Shown here: positions 1 through 8,041 of the stretch, piece by piece | Position numbering within the stretch: position 1 is the stretch's first letter | How the letters are laid out: every line of letters begins with the position of its first letter | DNA from: Protaetiibacter intestinalis | Lineage (GTDB): Bacteria > Actinomycetota > Actinomycetes > Actinomycetales > Microbacteriaceae | Assembly (NCBI RefSeq): GCF_003627075.1 | Contig: NZ_CP032630.1 | Coordinates: 620,001-684,000 of the forward strand | Length of the DNA: 64,000 nt | Direction of reading: 5' to 3' | Position numbers and translations under genes: made by a program | Notes under the pieces: generated by a model | Seen by the model: the letters and a program-made list of their open reading frames with translations, nothing else | What the model was told of the DNA's origin: nothing | Databases searched by the model: none

Positions 1-102
1 GTCGATCCAGACGACGCGGTCGGGCTGCAGCAGCTCGACGTTCTCGGCGACCCACTCGTCGAGCGAGCGGACGGGGGCGACGGGGGTCGGCGACGCGGGC
101 AT
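1..102 (-). CDS. pckG: Phosphoenolpyruvate carboxykinase (GTP), N-terminal fragment
   Basis: Only the first 34 codons are present; the rest lies off the left edge. PEPCK (GTP) turns oxaloacetate into phosphoenolpyruvate in the cytosol, the first committed step of gluconeogenesis. The visible part contains LDEWVAENVELLQPDRVVW, which matches the conserved N-terminal region of actinobacterial GTP-type PEPCK. The ATG is preceded by a full AGGAGG Shine-Dalgarno with 5 nt spacing, which fixes the start. It is divergent from a RamB/ScfR-like acetate-type regulator, a sensible pairing for control at the PEP-oxaloacetate node. The call rests on a short fragment, so it is good but not certain. Confidence 0.8.
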   Translation of the reverse strand, partial: MPASPTPVAPVRSLDEWVAENVELLQPDRVVWID

Positions 103-170
103 GGCATCCTCCTGAAGAATCGGCGTGATTCCACTCTGCGCGCACGATCACGGCTTGATTCGGCGCCGAT

Positions 171-202
171 AGTGGAAATTTCCGCTGAAATTGACGTAGC
201 GT
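171..202 (+). promoter_or_regulatory. Leaderless promoter and palindromic operator candidate of the RamB-like gene
   Basis: A TAGCGT -10 box (197-202) lies 6 nt before the ATG at 209, so the transcript probably starts at or next to the start codon. The -35 area is covered by the near-palindrome AGTGGAAATTTCCGCT (171-186). A half copy in inverse orientation, ATTCCACT, sits at 128-135 on the pckG side. The placement fits autoregulation and perhaps shared control of pckG; this is inference. Confidence 0.5.
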
Positions 203-208
203 GCATTC

Positions 209-1642
209 ATGCCCGATCTCTCGACCCTCGGCCAGCGGATGCGTCACTTCCGCAGCGCCGCCGGCCTCACCCTCGGCGACCTCGGCGGCGCCGTCGGCGT
301 CTCCGCGAGCCAGCTCTCCCTCATGGAGAACGGCAAGCGCGAGCCGCGCCTCTCGCTGCTCTCGGCGATCGCCGACCGCCTCGGCATCCCCGTCGGCGAG
401 CTGCTCGACGACGCCCCGCCCTCCGCGCGCGCCGCCCTCGAGATCGAGCTCGAGCGCGCGCAGACGGGCGCCCTCTACGCGGAGCTCGGGCTCCCCGCGC
501 TGCGACCCGGGCGCACGATGCCCGACGAGGTGCTCGAGACGCTCGTGGGCCTGCACCGCGAGCTCGACCGCCGCTCGCGCGAGAAGATCGCCACCCCCGA
601 GGAGGCCCGCCGCGCCAACACCGAGCTGCGCGCCCGGATGCGCGAGGCCGACAACCACATCCCCGAGATCGAGGAGCTCGCCGAGCGCGTCATGGCCGAC
701 GCAGGCTACGAGGGCGGCGCCATGACCCACCGCCAGGTCGCGGTGGTCGCCAAGCGCCTCGGCTTCGAGCTCGTGCACGTGGGCGACCTGCCGCACTCCG
801 CCCGCTCGGTGACCGACCTCGAGAACGGGCGCATCTACCTGCCGCCGGCATCCATCCCGGGCGGCCACGGGCTGCGCTCGATGGCGCTGCAGGCGATCGC
901 CCACCGCCTGCTCGAGCACCACCCGCCGCGCGACTACGCCGAGTTCCTGCGGCAGCGGCTCGAGATCAACTACTTCGCGGCCGCCTGCCTCATGCCGCGC
1001 AGCCACGCCGTGCGGTTCCTGCGCCAGGCGAAGACCGACCGCGACATCGCGATCGAGGACTTCCGCGACGCCTTCGGGGTCACCCACGAGGCCGCCGCGC
1101 TGCGCTTCACGAACCTCGCGACCGCGCACCTCGACATGCGCGTGCACTTCATGCGCGTCGACGACGGCGGCGCCATCGCGAAGGCCTACGAGAACGACGG
1201 GCTGCGGCTGCCGACGGATGTCACGGGCGGCGTCGAGGGGCAGATCGTGTGCCGCTACTGGGCGGCGCGCACGGCGTTCGCGCGCACCAACCGCACGACC
1301 GAGTTCTACCAGTACACCGACACCCCCGAGGGCACCTTCTACGAGTCGAGCCAGACCGGAACGAGCGCCACGGAGGAGTTCTCGATCACCGTCGGGGTGC
1401 CGTTCGTCGAGTCGAAGTGGTTCCGCGGGCGCGAGTCGACGCGCCGCGAGACCTCCCGCTGCCCGGATGCCGCGTGCTGCAAGCGCCCGCCGTCGGAGCT
1501 CGCCTCACGCTGGGCGGGCAAGGCCTGGACGAGCGCGAAGGTGCACGCGCACATCTTCAGCCCCCTGCCATCCGGCACCTACCCGGGCGTCGACGACCGC
1601 GAACTGTACGAGTTCCTTGAGACCCACCGCGTCTCGGACTGA
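209..1642 (+). CDS. RamB/ScfR-family XRE transcriptional regulator
   Basis: 477 aa, the usual length of short-chain fatty acyl regulator (ScfR) proteins such as RamB of Corynebacterium, which control acetate and propionate metabolism. Residues 8-62 form an XRE-type helix-turn-helix (TLGQRMRHFRSAAGLTLGDL... SQLSLMENGKREP). The middle (about 150-290) resembles the IrrE/ImmA-like fold but has HRLLEH rather than a clear HExxH protease motif. The C-terminal DUF2083-like part ends with a Cys cluster CPDAACC from C418, typical of the family. Starts with ATG without a leader, after a TAGCGT -10 box. It diverges from pckG, so carbon flux at PEP/oxaloacetate is a likely target. Family assignment is firm; the effector and regulon are inferred. 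Confidence 0.85.
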   Translation: MPDLSTLGQRMRHFRSAAGLTLGDLGGAVGVSASQLSLMENGKREPRLSLLSAIADRLGIPVGELLDDAPPSARAALEIELERAQTGALYAELGLPALRPGRTMPDEVLETLVGLHRELDRRSREKIATPEEARRANTELRARMREADNHIPEIEELAERVMADAGYEGGAMTHRQVAVVAKRLGFELVHVGDLPHSARSVTDLENGRIYLPPASIPGGHGLRSMALQAIAHRLLEHHPPRDYAEFLRQRLEINYFAAACLMPRSHAVRFLRQAKTDRDIAIEDFRDAFGVTHEAAALRFTNLATAHLDMRVHFMRVDDGGAIAKAYENDGLRLPTDVTGGVEGQIVCRYWAARTAFARTNRTTEFYQYTDTPEGTFYESSQTGTSATEEFSITVGVPFVESKWFRGRESTRRETSRCPDAACCKRPPSELASRWAGKAWTSAKVHAHIFSPLPSGTYPGVDDRELYEFLETHRVSD

Positions 1643-1665
1643 GGCGTCAGCCCCCACTCCCCCCT

Positions 1666-1728
1666 CGCTGACCGGTCGGTTTCTGGCCTCAAACCGGCGG
1701 TTTGAGGCCAGAAACCGACCGATCAGCG
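1666..1728. repeat. 63-bp near-perfect palindrome (family A), likely bidirectional terminator
   Basis: Two 31-bp arms (1666-1696 and 1698-1728) are inverse complements with a single mismatch and a one-base centre. The outer part, CTGACCGGTCGGTTTCT, recurs exactly in a second palindrome at 28707-28765. It sits between the convergent RamB-like gene and a membrane-protein gene whose last 13 codons lie inside it. No long T-run follows, so intrinsic termination is plausible but a REP-like repeat is equally possible. Confidence 0.75.
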
Positions 1729-2444
1729 GCACGGGAGGCGGAAGCGGCGGGCTCGGCGGCCGTGGCGAAGATGCGGCCCATCCACAACCAGACGACGACG
1801 CCGGTCGCGATCGTGACGGCCACCGAGCCGAGCGTGGTGAGCGCGATCGAGAGCGCCGCGTTGCCGAGCACCTCCCCCACCGTGCGGGCCGAGCCGAAGA
1901 TGAGGCCCGTGAGCGCGCCGACCGTCGCCGTCAGCAGGCTCGCGATCACGAGACCCACCGCGAGGCCGAAGCCCGTGACGTAGCCGGGGCGGTTCACCCG
2001 GTGCGCGCGCAGCACGAAGAAGCTCACGAGCACGCCCGCCACCACGAACACGGCGCCCACGATCGCGAAGCCCAGCGTGACGCCGCCGAGCGCGGCGGGG
2101 TCGATCTCGCCGAGGGTCGTGTTGGCGTCCTTCGCGGCGCCGCTGCCGCTCACGATGTTGGCGACCACGACGACGAGGGTGCGGATGACGGTGCTGAGAT
2201 ACCAGACGGCGAGCGGCACGGCGAGCAGGATCACGCCGAGCGTCACCATCGGCAGGGTGAACGCGCCCGCGATGACGGTGCCGCGTCGGGCGCGACGGGC
2301 CACGGCTGCCGGGTCGTCGGCGGCCTTCTTCGGCGCGACGGGCTTCGCGGCGGCGGACTTCGCGAGGGCGGGCTTCGCGGCCTCGGCCGGAGCGGGCTTC
2401 GCGGGCTGGGGTTCCGCGGGCGAGGGCGTGGTGGTGTCGCTCAT
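1689..2444 (-). CDS. Ala/Pro/Lys-rich N-terminus multi-pass membrane protein of unknown function
   Basis: 251 aa. The first 50 residues are a low-complexity Pro/Ala/Lys tail (repeats of AKPA/AAKP type) predicted to be cytoplasmic and basic. About four or five hydrophobic segments follow (roughly residues 57-85, 118-145, 155-185, 195-222). No catalytic motif is visible and I do not recognise the family; such proteins are common in Microbacteriaceae. The last 13 residues (ending SVSGLKPPV) are encoded by the 63-bp palindrome, so the original stop may have been displaced by insertion of that element. It is convergent with the RamB-like gene and not obviously in an operon. Confidence 0.6.
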   Translation of the reverse strand: MSDTTTPSPAEPQPAKPAPAEAAKPALAKSAAAKPVAPKKAADDPAAVARRARRGTVIAGAFTLPMVTLGVILLAVPLAVWYLSTVIRTLVVVVANIVSGSGAAKDANTTLGEIDPAALGGVTLGFAIVGAVFVVAGVLVSFFVLRAHRVNRPGYVTGFGLAVGLVIASLLTATVGALTGLIFGSARTVGEVLGNAALSIALTTLGSVAVTIATGVVVWLWMGRIFATAAEPAASASRAADRSVSGLKPPV

Positions 2445-2496
2445 GGCACCATCATGCCGCCCGGCCCCCGTCGTGGCGAGGGGATGCTGCGCGGGC

Positions 2497-3504
2497 TCAG
2501 GCGGGCGCGCTCGAGTCGCGCACCACGAGCTCGGGCTGGAAGACCACCTGACGCGGGGCGAGCTCGGGGTCGTCGGCCTCCTCGAGCAGGATGCGCAGGG
2601 CCGTCTGCCCGATGAGCCGGCTCGGCTGCCGGATCGAGCTGAGCGGCACGACGGTGGCCTGGGCGAAGTCGATGTCGTCGAAGCCGACGATCGCGACGTC
2701 GTCGGGCACCCGTACCTGCCCGCGCATCACGAGCGCCTGCAGCAGCCCCACGGCGAGCAGGTCGTTCGCCGCGAACACGGCATCCGGGCGCTCGGCGGCG
2801 GGCCGCGCGACGAGCGCCTCGCCCATCCGGCGCCCCTCGAGCACCGAGAGCGCCGTGCCCTCGAGCACCTCGATCGTGGCGCCCGGCACGGCGTCGACGG
2901 CCTCCCGCGCGCCCGCGAGGCGGTCGGAGACCTGGCGGATGGCGAGCGGCCCCGCCACGAACGCGATGCGGCGCCGGCCGCCCGCGAGCAGGTGGGCGAC
3001 GGCCGTGCGCCCGCCCGCGACGTCGTCGACCGACACCGAGCTGAGCGCCTCGCCCTCGGCCTTGCGGTCGACGAGCACGACGGGGGTGCCGTTCGCGCGC
3101 AGTCGTTCGAGCCGCTCGCGGAGGTCGCCGAGCGGCGAGACGAGCACGCCGCGCACGCGCTGCTCCTCGAAGAGGTCGAGGTAGGCGGCCTCGCGCGCCG
3201 TGTTCTCGTCGCTGTCGCCGAGCAGCACGGCCACGCCGTGCTCGGCGGCCTCGTCCTCGGCGCCGCGGGCGATGTCGGTGAAGAAGGGGTTGCGCGCGTC
3301 GAGCACGACGAGCCCGACCGAGCTCGAGCGCCCGGCGCGCAGCTGGCGTGCCGCGTCGTTGCGCACGTAGCCGAGCGCGCGGATCGCGTCGTGCACGCGG
3401 TCGACGACGGCATCCGAGACCCGGTCGGGGCGGTTGAGCACGTTCGAGACGGTGCCGACGGAGACTCCGGCGCGCTCGGCGACGTCGCGGATCGAGACCG
3501 CCAT
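2497..3504 (-). CDS. LacI-family regulator, probable rhamnose repressor 1
   Basis: 335 aa. N-terminal LacI HTH at residues 4-30 (SIRDVAERAGVSVGTVSNVL), then a periplasmic-binding-protein-like effector domain ending in the usual VAIVGFDDIDFA and SSIRQPSRLIG motifs. The start is the ATG at 3504, preceded by GGAAGGGG; longer upstream starts lack such a site and would run into the divergent promoter. It diverges from rhaI, whose promoter carries a TGAAWCGWTTCA operator. A close paralogue with the same recognition-helix sequence VSVGTVSNVLN lies at 5882-6886. Effector is inferred to be L-rhamnose or a derivative. Confidence 0.85.
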   Translation of the reverse strand: MAVSIRDVAERAGVSVGTVSNVLNRPDRVSDAVVDRVHDAIRALGYVRNDAARQLRAGRSSSVGLVVLDARNPFFTDIARGAEDEAAEHGVAVLLGDSDENTAREAAYLDLFEEQRVRGVLVSPLGDLRERLERLRANGTPVVLVDRKAEGEALSSVSVDDVAGGRTAVAHLLAGGRRRIAFVAGPLAIRQVSDRLAGAREAVDAVPGATIEVLEGTALSVLEGRRMGEALVARPAAERPDAVFAANDLLAVGLLQALVMRGQVRVPDDVAIVGFDDIDFAQATVVPLSSIRQPSRLIGQTALRILLEEADDPELAPRQVVFQPELVVRDSSAPA

Positions 3505-3556
3505 CCGCTCCCCTTCCGGTCGTCCGCGCCAGGTCGTCGAAACCCTAGCGGATGAC

Positions 3557-3608
3557 TTGACGGCCTTCGCGGTGACGCCTACTGTAGCCCTGACGATGAA
3601 TCGTTTCA
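3557..3608 (+). promoter_or_regulatory. rhaI promoter with LacI-type operator
   Basis: TTGACG (3557-3562), 17-bp spacer, TACTGT (3580-3585), followed by the operator TGAATCGTTTCA (3597-3608) at about +5 to +17. The operator is a TGAAWCGWTTCA palindrome that recurs upstream of rhaT (11661) and rhaEW (25212). A LacI protein bound here would block initiation or early elongation. Confidence 0.75.
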
Positions 3609-3631
3609 ACGACGAGACCGCAGGAACACGC

Positions 3632-4798
3632 ATGACCGACCTCACCCCGATCGCACCCCTCCTCGACGAGCAGGCCATCGAACTGCCCTCCTGGGCCTTC
3701 GGCAACTCCGGCACCCGCTTCAAGGTCTTCGCGCAGCCCGGCGTGCCGCGCGACCCGTACGAGAAGATCGCCGACGCCGCCCAGGTGCACCGCTTCACCG
3801 GACTCGCGCCGACCGTCGCCCTGCACATCCCGTGGGACAAGGTCGACGACTACGCCGACCTCGCCAAGCACGCCGAAGACCACGGCGTCGCCCTCGGCAC
3901 CATCAACTCGAACACCTTCCAGGACGACGACTACAAGCTCGGCTCCGTCACCCACTCGGACCCCCGCATCCGCCAGAAGGCGATCGACCACCACTACGAG
4001 TGCATCGACATCATGGGCGCCACCGGCAGCCGCGACCTCAAGATCTGGCTCGCCGACGGCAGCAACTACCCCGGCCAGGACGACATGCGCGGTCGGCAGG
4101 ACCGCCTCGCCGACTCGCTGCAGAAGATCTACGACCGGATCGGCCCCGAGCAGCGCCTCGTGCTCGAGTACAAGTTCTTCGAGCCCGCGTTCTACCACAC
4201 CGACGTGCCCGACTGGGGCACCAGCTACGTGCAGGTGGCGGCGCTCGGCGAGCGCGCGATGGTGTGCCTCGACACCGGCCACCACGCCCCCGGCACCAAC
4301 ATCGAGTTCATCGTCATGCAGCTGCTGCGCCTCGGCAGGCTCGGCTCCTTCGACTTCAACTCGCGCTTCTACGCGGATGACGACCTCATCGTGGGTGCGG
4401 CCGACCCGTTCCAGCTGTTCCGCATCCTCACGGAGGTCGTGCGGGGCGGCGGCTACGGGCGCGACTCGGGCGTCGCCTTCATGCTCGACCAGTGCCACAA
4501 CATCGAGGACAAGATCCCCGGCCAGATCCGCAGCGTGCTGAACGTCCAGGAGATGACGGCGCGCGCGCTGCTCGTCGACCGCGAGGCCCTCGCCGCGGCC
4601 CAGCTCGCGGGCGACGTGCTCGCGGCGAACGGCATCCTCATGGACGCGTTCCAGACGGATGTGCGCCCCGGCCTCGCCGCCTACCGCGAGGCGAAGGGGC
4701 TGCCGGCCGACCCGATGGCCGCCTACGCCGCCTCCGGCTACGCCGCCTCGATCGTCGAGGGCCGCGTCGGCGGCGCCCAGGCGGGCTGGGGGGCCTGA
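3632..4798 (+). CDS. rhaI: L-rhamnose isomerase (RhaI type)
   Basis: 388 aa. Converts L-rhamnose to L-rhamnulose in the cytosol, the first step of the phosphorylating rhamnose pathway. The TIM-barrel sequence shows metal-ligand and active-site segments of the xylose-isomerase-like fold: LEYKFFEP, CLDTGHHAPGTN, DFNSRFYADDDL and FMLDQCHN. It resembles the Pseudomonas/Actinobacteria RhaI group rather than E. coli RhaA. Start ATG at 3632 is preceded by AGGA and lies after the promoter-operator. The next gene, the mutarotase, begins 4 nt after the stop codon, so the two are cotranscribed. Function is well supported by the surrounding kinase, aldolase and transporter genes. Confidence 0.93.
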   Translation: MTDLTPIAPLLDEQAIELPSWAFGNSGTRFKVFAQPGVPRDPYEKIADAAQVHRFTGLAPTVALHIPWDKVDDYADLAKHAEDHGVALGTINSNTFQDDDYKLGSVTHSDPRIRQKAIDHHYECIDIMGATGSRDLKIWLADGSNYPGQDDMRGRQDRLADSLQKIYDRIGPEQRLVLEYKFFEPAFYHTDVPDWGTSYVQVAALGERAMVCLDTGHHAPGTNIEFIVMQLLRLGRLGSFDFNSRFYADDDLIVGAADPFQLFRILTEVVRGGGYGRDSGVAFMLDQCHNIEDKIPGQIRSVLNVQEMTARALLVDREALAAAQLAGDVLAANGILMDAFQTDVRPGLAAYREAKGLPADPMAAYAASGYAASIVEGRVGGAQAGWGA

Positions 4799-4802
4799 TC
4801 CC

Positions 4803-5144
4803 GTGCCGCGGGTGTGCTTCCAGCTGCAGGTGAGACCCGAGCGGATGGCGGAGTACGTCGAGCGGCACCGCGCGGTGTGGCCCGAGATGCTGCAGGCGAT
4901 CGCGGATGCCGGACGCCGCAACTACTCGCTCTTCCTGCGGGGCGACGGCCTGCTCATCGGCTACTACGAGACCGACGACGACACGGCATCCGCCGCCGCG
5001 CTCGCCGCCGACCCGCGCACCGCGGCGTGGGAGGCCGAGGCCGCCGACTTCTTCGAGTCCCTCCCCGGCACCCGCCCCGACCAGGGCGCCCCGCAGCTGC
5101 CCGAGGTCTTCCACCTCGAGGACCAGCTCGCCCGCCTGAACTGA
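4803..5144 (+). CDS. rhaM: L-rhamnose mutarotase
   Basis: 113 aa, close to the roughly 104 aa usual for RhaM/RhaU. Interconverts alpha and beta anomers of L-rhamnose so that the isomerase receives its preferred form. Diagnostic segments: FQLQVRPERMAEYVERHRAVWPEM with the conserved catalytic His at residue 22, RRNYSLFL, and a C-terminal FHLEDQL. Starts with GTG four bases after the rhaI stop and is therefore translationally coupled to it. The extra residues follow the usual C-terminus. No other gene for this step is in the window. Confidence 0.9.
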   Translation: MPRVCFQLQVRPERMAEYVERHRAVWPEMLQAIADAGRRNYSLFLRGDGLLIGYYETDDDTASAAALAADPRTAAWEAEAADFFESLPGTRPDQGAPQLPEVFHLEDQLARLN

Positions 5145-5153
5145 GTCCCCGAA

Positions 5154-5205
5154 AGTACGCACTTTTGGGCGATCTTGCGCCCGGAACGCCCCAAAAGTAC
5201 GTACT
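5154..5205. terminator. Palindrome (family C) after rhaM, probable terminator
   Basis: Arms at 5154-5171 and 5187-5205 are inverse complements with one mismatch and one bulged base (AGTACGCACTTTTGGG against CCCCAAAAGTACGTACT), with a 15-nt loop. It begins 10 nt after the rhaM stop and ends 10 nt before the next gene. Its position suggests transcription termination; sequence differs from the other palindrome families in the window. Confidence 0.6.
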
Positions 5206-5214
5206 CTCGCGGAT

Positions 5215-5856
5215 GTGGCAGTGCGCGTGGACCTCAACATCTCGCTCGACGGCTTCGCGACGACGACGGATCAGACCCCCGAGAATCCCTTCGGCCAGGA
5301 CTGGGGGCGACTCACCGCCGCCTACGTCGGCACCCGCACCTTCCGCGAGCGCGTGCTGCACGACACGAGCGGCGAGGGCACGACGGGCGTCGACGACCGC
5401 TACGCCGCCGCCTACTTCGAGGACGTCGCGGCCGAGATCATGGGCGCCGGCATGTTCGGCCTGCACGACCACGCCGACGACCCCGACTGGCGCGGCTGGT
5501 GGGGCGAGGAGCCGCCCTTCCACTGCCCGGTCTTCGTGCTGACCCATATTCCCCGGGAGAGCATCGAGTTCGCGAACGGCACCGCCTTCCACTTCCTCGA
5601 CGCGACCCCAGAGGAGGCGCTCGCGAGCGCGACGGATGCCGCCGGAGGCGGCGACGTGCGCATCGGCGGCGGCCCCACGACCATCCGCCCCTTCCTCGCC
5701 GCAGGGCTCGTCGACCGTCTGCACGTCGCGATCGCGCCGATCCTGCTCGGCCGCGGCATCCGCCTCTGGGACGGGCTGCGCGGCCTCGAGGCGGGCTACA
5801 CGGTGACGAGCGAGACCGCCGAGAGCGGCACCATCCACCTCACCTTCGCCCGCTGA
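5215..5856 (+). CDS. Dihydrofolate reductase-family protein (RibD C-terminal-like)
   Basis: 213 aa. Starts with VRVDLNISLDGFA, the N-terminal strand typical of the RibD_C/DHFR-like family, and has the family's nucleotide-binding segment GGDVRIGGGPTTIRPFLAAGLVDRLHVAIAPILLGRG at the C-terminal half (pattern GG...T...GLVDxL). Such proteins are presumed NADPH-dependent reductases, mostly of unknown substrate, and many actinobacteria have several. Start GTG at 5215 gives MAVRVDL; GTG at 5221 is possible. Separated from rhaM by a palindrome, so probably a separate transcription unit. No link to sugar metabolism is evident. Confidence 0.8.
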   Translation: MAVRVDLNISLDGFATTTDQTPENPFGQDWGRLTAAYVGTRTFRERVLHDTSGEGTTGVDDRYAAAYFEDVAAEIMGAGMFGLHDHADDPDWRGWWGEEPPFHCPVFVLTHIPRESIEFANGTAFHFLDATPEEALASATDAAGGGDVRIGGGPTTIRPFLAAGLVDRLHVAIAPILLGRGIRLWDGLRGLEAGYTVTSETAESGTIHLTFAR

Positions 5857-5881
5857 ACCGCAGATCCCCGGGTGAGGCGGC

Positions 5882-6886
5882 TCAGCCGCTCGAGGCGCGC
5901 GCCACGAGCTCGGGCCGGAACACGGTCTGGCGCGGGATGAGGGTCGCGTCCGCCGCCTCCTCGAGCAGGATGCGGAGGGCGGTCTGGCCGATCGCCCGCG
6001 CCGGCTGACGCATCGAGGAGATCGGCACGGCGGCGGCCGCTGCGAAGGAGATGTCGTCGAAGCCGATGAGCGCGATCTGCTGGGGCACGAGGAGCGAGCC
6101 GCCCGTGGAGAGCGACTGCAGGAGGCCGAGGGCGACGAGGTCGTTGCCCGCGAACACCGCATCCGGGCGCTGCGCCGGCTGCCGGTCCATGATGCGACGC
6201 CCCGCCGCGATCCCCTCCTCGACGGAGAGCGCCGTCGTCGTCACCACCTCGAGCGTCGCCCCGGCGTCGGAGTTCTCGACCGCCCAGCGGGCGCCGTCGA
6301 GCCGGTCGCGTGCCTGGCGCATGTCGAACGGCCCGCCGACGAAGGCGAGCCGCCGCCGCCCCTGCGCGAGCAGGTGCTCGGCGGCCATCCGCCCGCCCGA
6401 GACGGAGTCGGTGGCGACGGCGCTGAAGCGCCCCTCGGGGTTCATCCGGTCGACGAGCACGACCGGCACCTCGCGCTCGCGCAGCCGCTGCAGGCGCCGC
6501 GTGATGTCGCCATACGGCGAGATGAGCACGCCGCGCACCTGCTGCTCGGCGAACAGGTCGAGGTACATCTCCTCGCGCGCCGGGTCCTCGTCGGTGTTGC
6601 CGACCAGGATGGCGATGCCGTGCCGGGATGCCTCGTCCTCCGCGCCGCGCACCACCTCGTTGATGAAGGGGTTGCGCCCGTCGAGCACGATGAAGCCGAC
6701 GGTCGAGCTGACGCCCGCCCGCAGCCGACGCGCCGCGTCGTTGCGGATGTAGCCGAGCTTGTCGATCGCGCTCTGCACGCGCGCGATCGAGTCGGCGGAC
6801 ACCTCGTCGGGCTTGTTGAGGACGTTCGACACCGTGCCCACCGAGACGCCGGCCTCGCGGGCCACGTCACGGATGCTGACGACCAT
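5882..6886 (-). CDS. LacI-family regulator, probable rhamnose repressor 2
   Basis: 334 aa with HTH at residues 3-29 (SIRDVAREAGVSVGTVSNVL) and a sugar-sensing domain ending in IALIGFDDISFA and SSMRQPARAIG. It is a full-length paralogue of the regulator at 2497-3504 and shares the recognition helix VSVGTVSNVLN, so both should read the same operator. Two ATGs are in tandem (6889 and 6886); GGAGGA lies 1 nt before the first and 4 nt before the second, so I prefer 6886. It is the last gene downstream of rhaTPQS, 66 nt after rhaS and behind an intercistronic hairpin, so it is likely expressed at a low level from the rha promoter. Confidence 0.85.
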   Translation of the reverse strand: MVVSIRDVAREAGVSVGTVSNVLNKPDEVSADSIARVQSAIDKLGYIRNDAARRLRAGVSSTVGFIVLDGRNPFINEVVRGAEDEASRHGIAILVGNTDEDPAREEMYLDLFAEQQVRGVLISPYGDITRRLQRLREREVPVVLVDRMNPEGRFSAVATDSVSGGRMAAEHLLAQGRRRLAFVGGPFDMRQARDRLDGARWAVENSDAGATLEVVTTTALSVEEGIAAGRRIMDRQPAQRPDAVFAGNDLVALGLLQSLSTGGSLLVPQQIALIGFDDISFAAAAAVPISSMRQPARAIGQTALRILLEEAADATLIPRQTVFRPELVARASSG

Positions 6887-6909
6887 CATGTCCTCCGGGT
6901 GAGATGGGT

Positions 6910-6939
6910 GGGCCCGGCCGGCGGCGACCGACCGGGCCC
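6910..6939 (-). promoter_or_regulatory. Intercistronic GC hairpin after rhaS
   Basis: GGGCCCGG (6910-6917) pairs with CCGGGCCC (6932-6939), with further partial pairing inside the loop. It lies between the binding-protein gene rhaS and the downstream lacI gene. No T-run follows, so it may stabilise the rhaS 3' end or partly terminate, giving excess binding protein over regulator. Confidence 0.6.
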
Positions 6940-6952
6940 GCGAGGGCTCGAC

Positions 6953-7987
6953 TCAGAAGTCGAAGTCCCCGATGTTGTCGGCGTCGAACACGTACGGGTC
7001 GCCGAGCAGCACGGTGCCGCCGTCGCCCACCTCGAAGCTGCCGAGCTTGCCGGCCTCGAAGGTGTCGCCCTTGGCGCCGGTGATCTCGCCCGTGATGAGC
7101 GCCTTCGCGGCGAACGCGGCGAGGTAGCCGAGGTCCGACGGGTTCCACAGCGCGAACGCCGTGACGGTGCCGTCCTCGACGAAGTCGCGCATCTGGTTCG
7201 GGGTGCCGAGGCCGGTCAGCGCGACCTTGCCCTTGAACTCCGAGGTCGACAGGTAGCGCGCCGCGGCCGAGATGCCGACCGTCGTGGGCGAGATGATGCC
7301 CTTCAGCTCGGGGTAGGTCTGCAGCAGGGCCGCCGTCTTGTCGAAGGAGGTCTGGTCGTCGTCGTCGCCGTAGACGGTGTCGACGAGCGTGATGTCCGGG
7401 TAGTCGGATGCCAGGTAGTCCTTCATGAGGTCGATCCAGGCGTTCTGGTTGGTCGCGTTGGCCGTGGCCGACAGGATCGCGATCTCGCCCGCGCCGCCGA
7501 TCTGGTCGGCGATGAGGTCGACCTGCACCTTGGCGATGCCCTCCGCGGTGGCCTGGTTGATGAACAGGTCGCGGCAGTCGGGGTTGGTGTCGGAGTCGAA
7601 GGTGACGACCTTGATGCCCGCGTCGCGCGCCTCGTTGAGGGCGTCGCAGATGGCCTCCGGGTCGTTCGCCGAGACGACGATGCCGCCCACGCCCTGCTGG
7701 GTGAGCGTGTTGATGAAGCTGACCTGGGCATCCGGCGCGGCCTCGGTCGGGCCGACCTCCGCGAAGGTGCCGTCGAACGACTCGACCGCCTCCTTGCCGC
7801 CCGCCGACGAGGTGTCGAAGTACGGGTTGCCGAGGTTCTTGGGCAGGAAGGTGATGGCGAGGTTGTCGCCGCCGTCTCCCCCACCGCCGGAGCCTCCGTC
7901 ATCCGACGCCGCACACCCGGTCGCCACGAGCGCGACGGTGACGGCGAGGGCCGTCAGAGCGCCCGCGCGCTTGGTTCCAAACGTCAT
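6953..7987 (-). CDS. rhaS: Rhamnose ABC transporter substrate-binding lipoprotein
   Basis: 344 aa. Signal peptide with lipobox VATGC (Cys about residue 25), followed by a Gly/Ser/Asp linker and a type I periplasmic-binding fold (ITFLPKNLGNPYFDT, GGIVVSANDPEAICDAL, VVTFDSDTNPDCRDLFI, GVALTGLGTPNQM-like). This pattern is that of RhaS/autoinducer-2-type sugar-binding proteins. RBS AGGAGAG precedes the ATG. It delivers L-rhamnose to the RhaPQ permease with the RhaT ATPase. It is the fourth gene of the rhaT-rhaP-rhaQ-rhaS operon and is followed by a hairpin that probably raises its mRNA stability. Confidence 0.9.
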   Translation of the reverse strand: MTFGTKRAGALTALAVTVALVATGCAASDDGGSGGGGDGGDNLAITFLPKNLGNPYFDTSSAGGKEAVESFDGTFAEVGPTEAAPDAQVSFINTLTQQGVGGIVVSANDPEAICDALNEARDAGIKVVTFDSDTNPDCRDLFINQATAEGIAKVQVDLIADQIGGAGEIAILSATANATNQNAWIDLMKDYLASDYPDITLVDTVYGDDDDQTSFDKTAALLQTYPELKGIISPTTVGISAAARYLSTSEFKGKVALTGLGTPNQMRDFVEDGTVTAFALWNPSDLGYLAAFAAKALITGEITGAKGDTFEAGKLGSFEVGDGGTVLLGDPYVFDADNIGDFDF

Positions 7988-8041
7988 TGTTTCTCTCCTC
8001 TTTGCTGGTGCCGATGTGATTGCATCGACGTGGGGGGGTCC

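Noticed and set aside
172..1620. Long Arg/Pro/Ala-rich frames antisense or out of phase with the RamB-like gene and with many others in the window
   Set aside because: At this GC content stop codons are rare in wrong frames; these translations have the typical RRR/PPP/AAA composition and no motifs.
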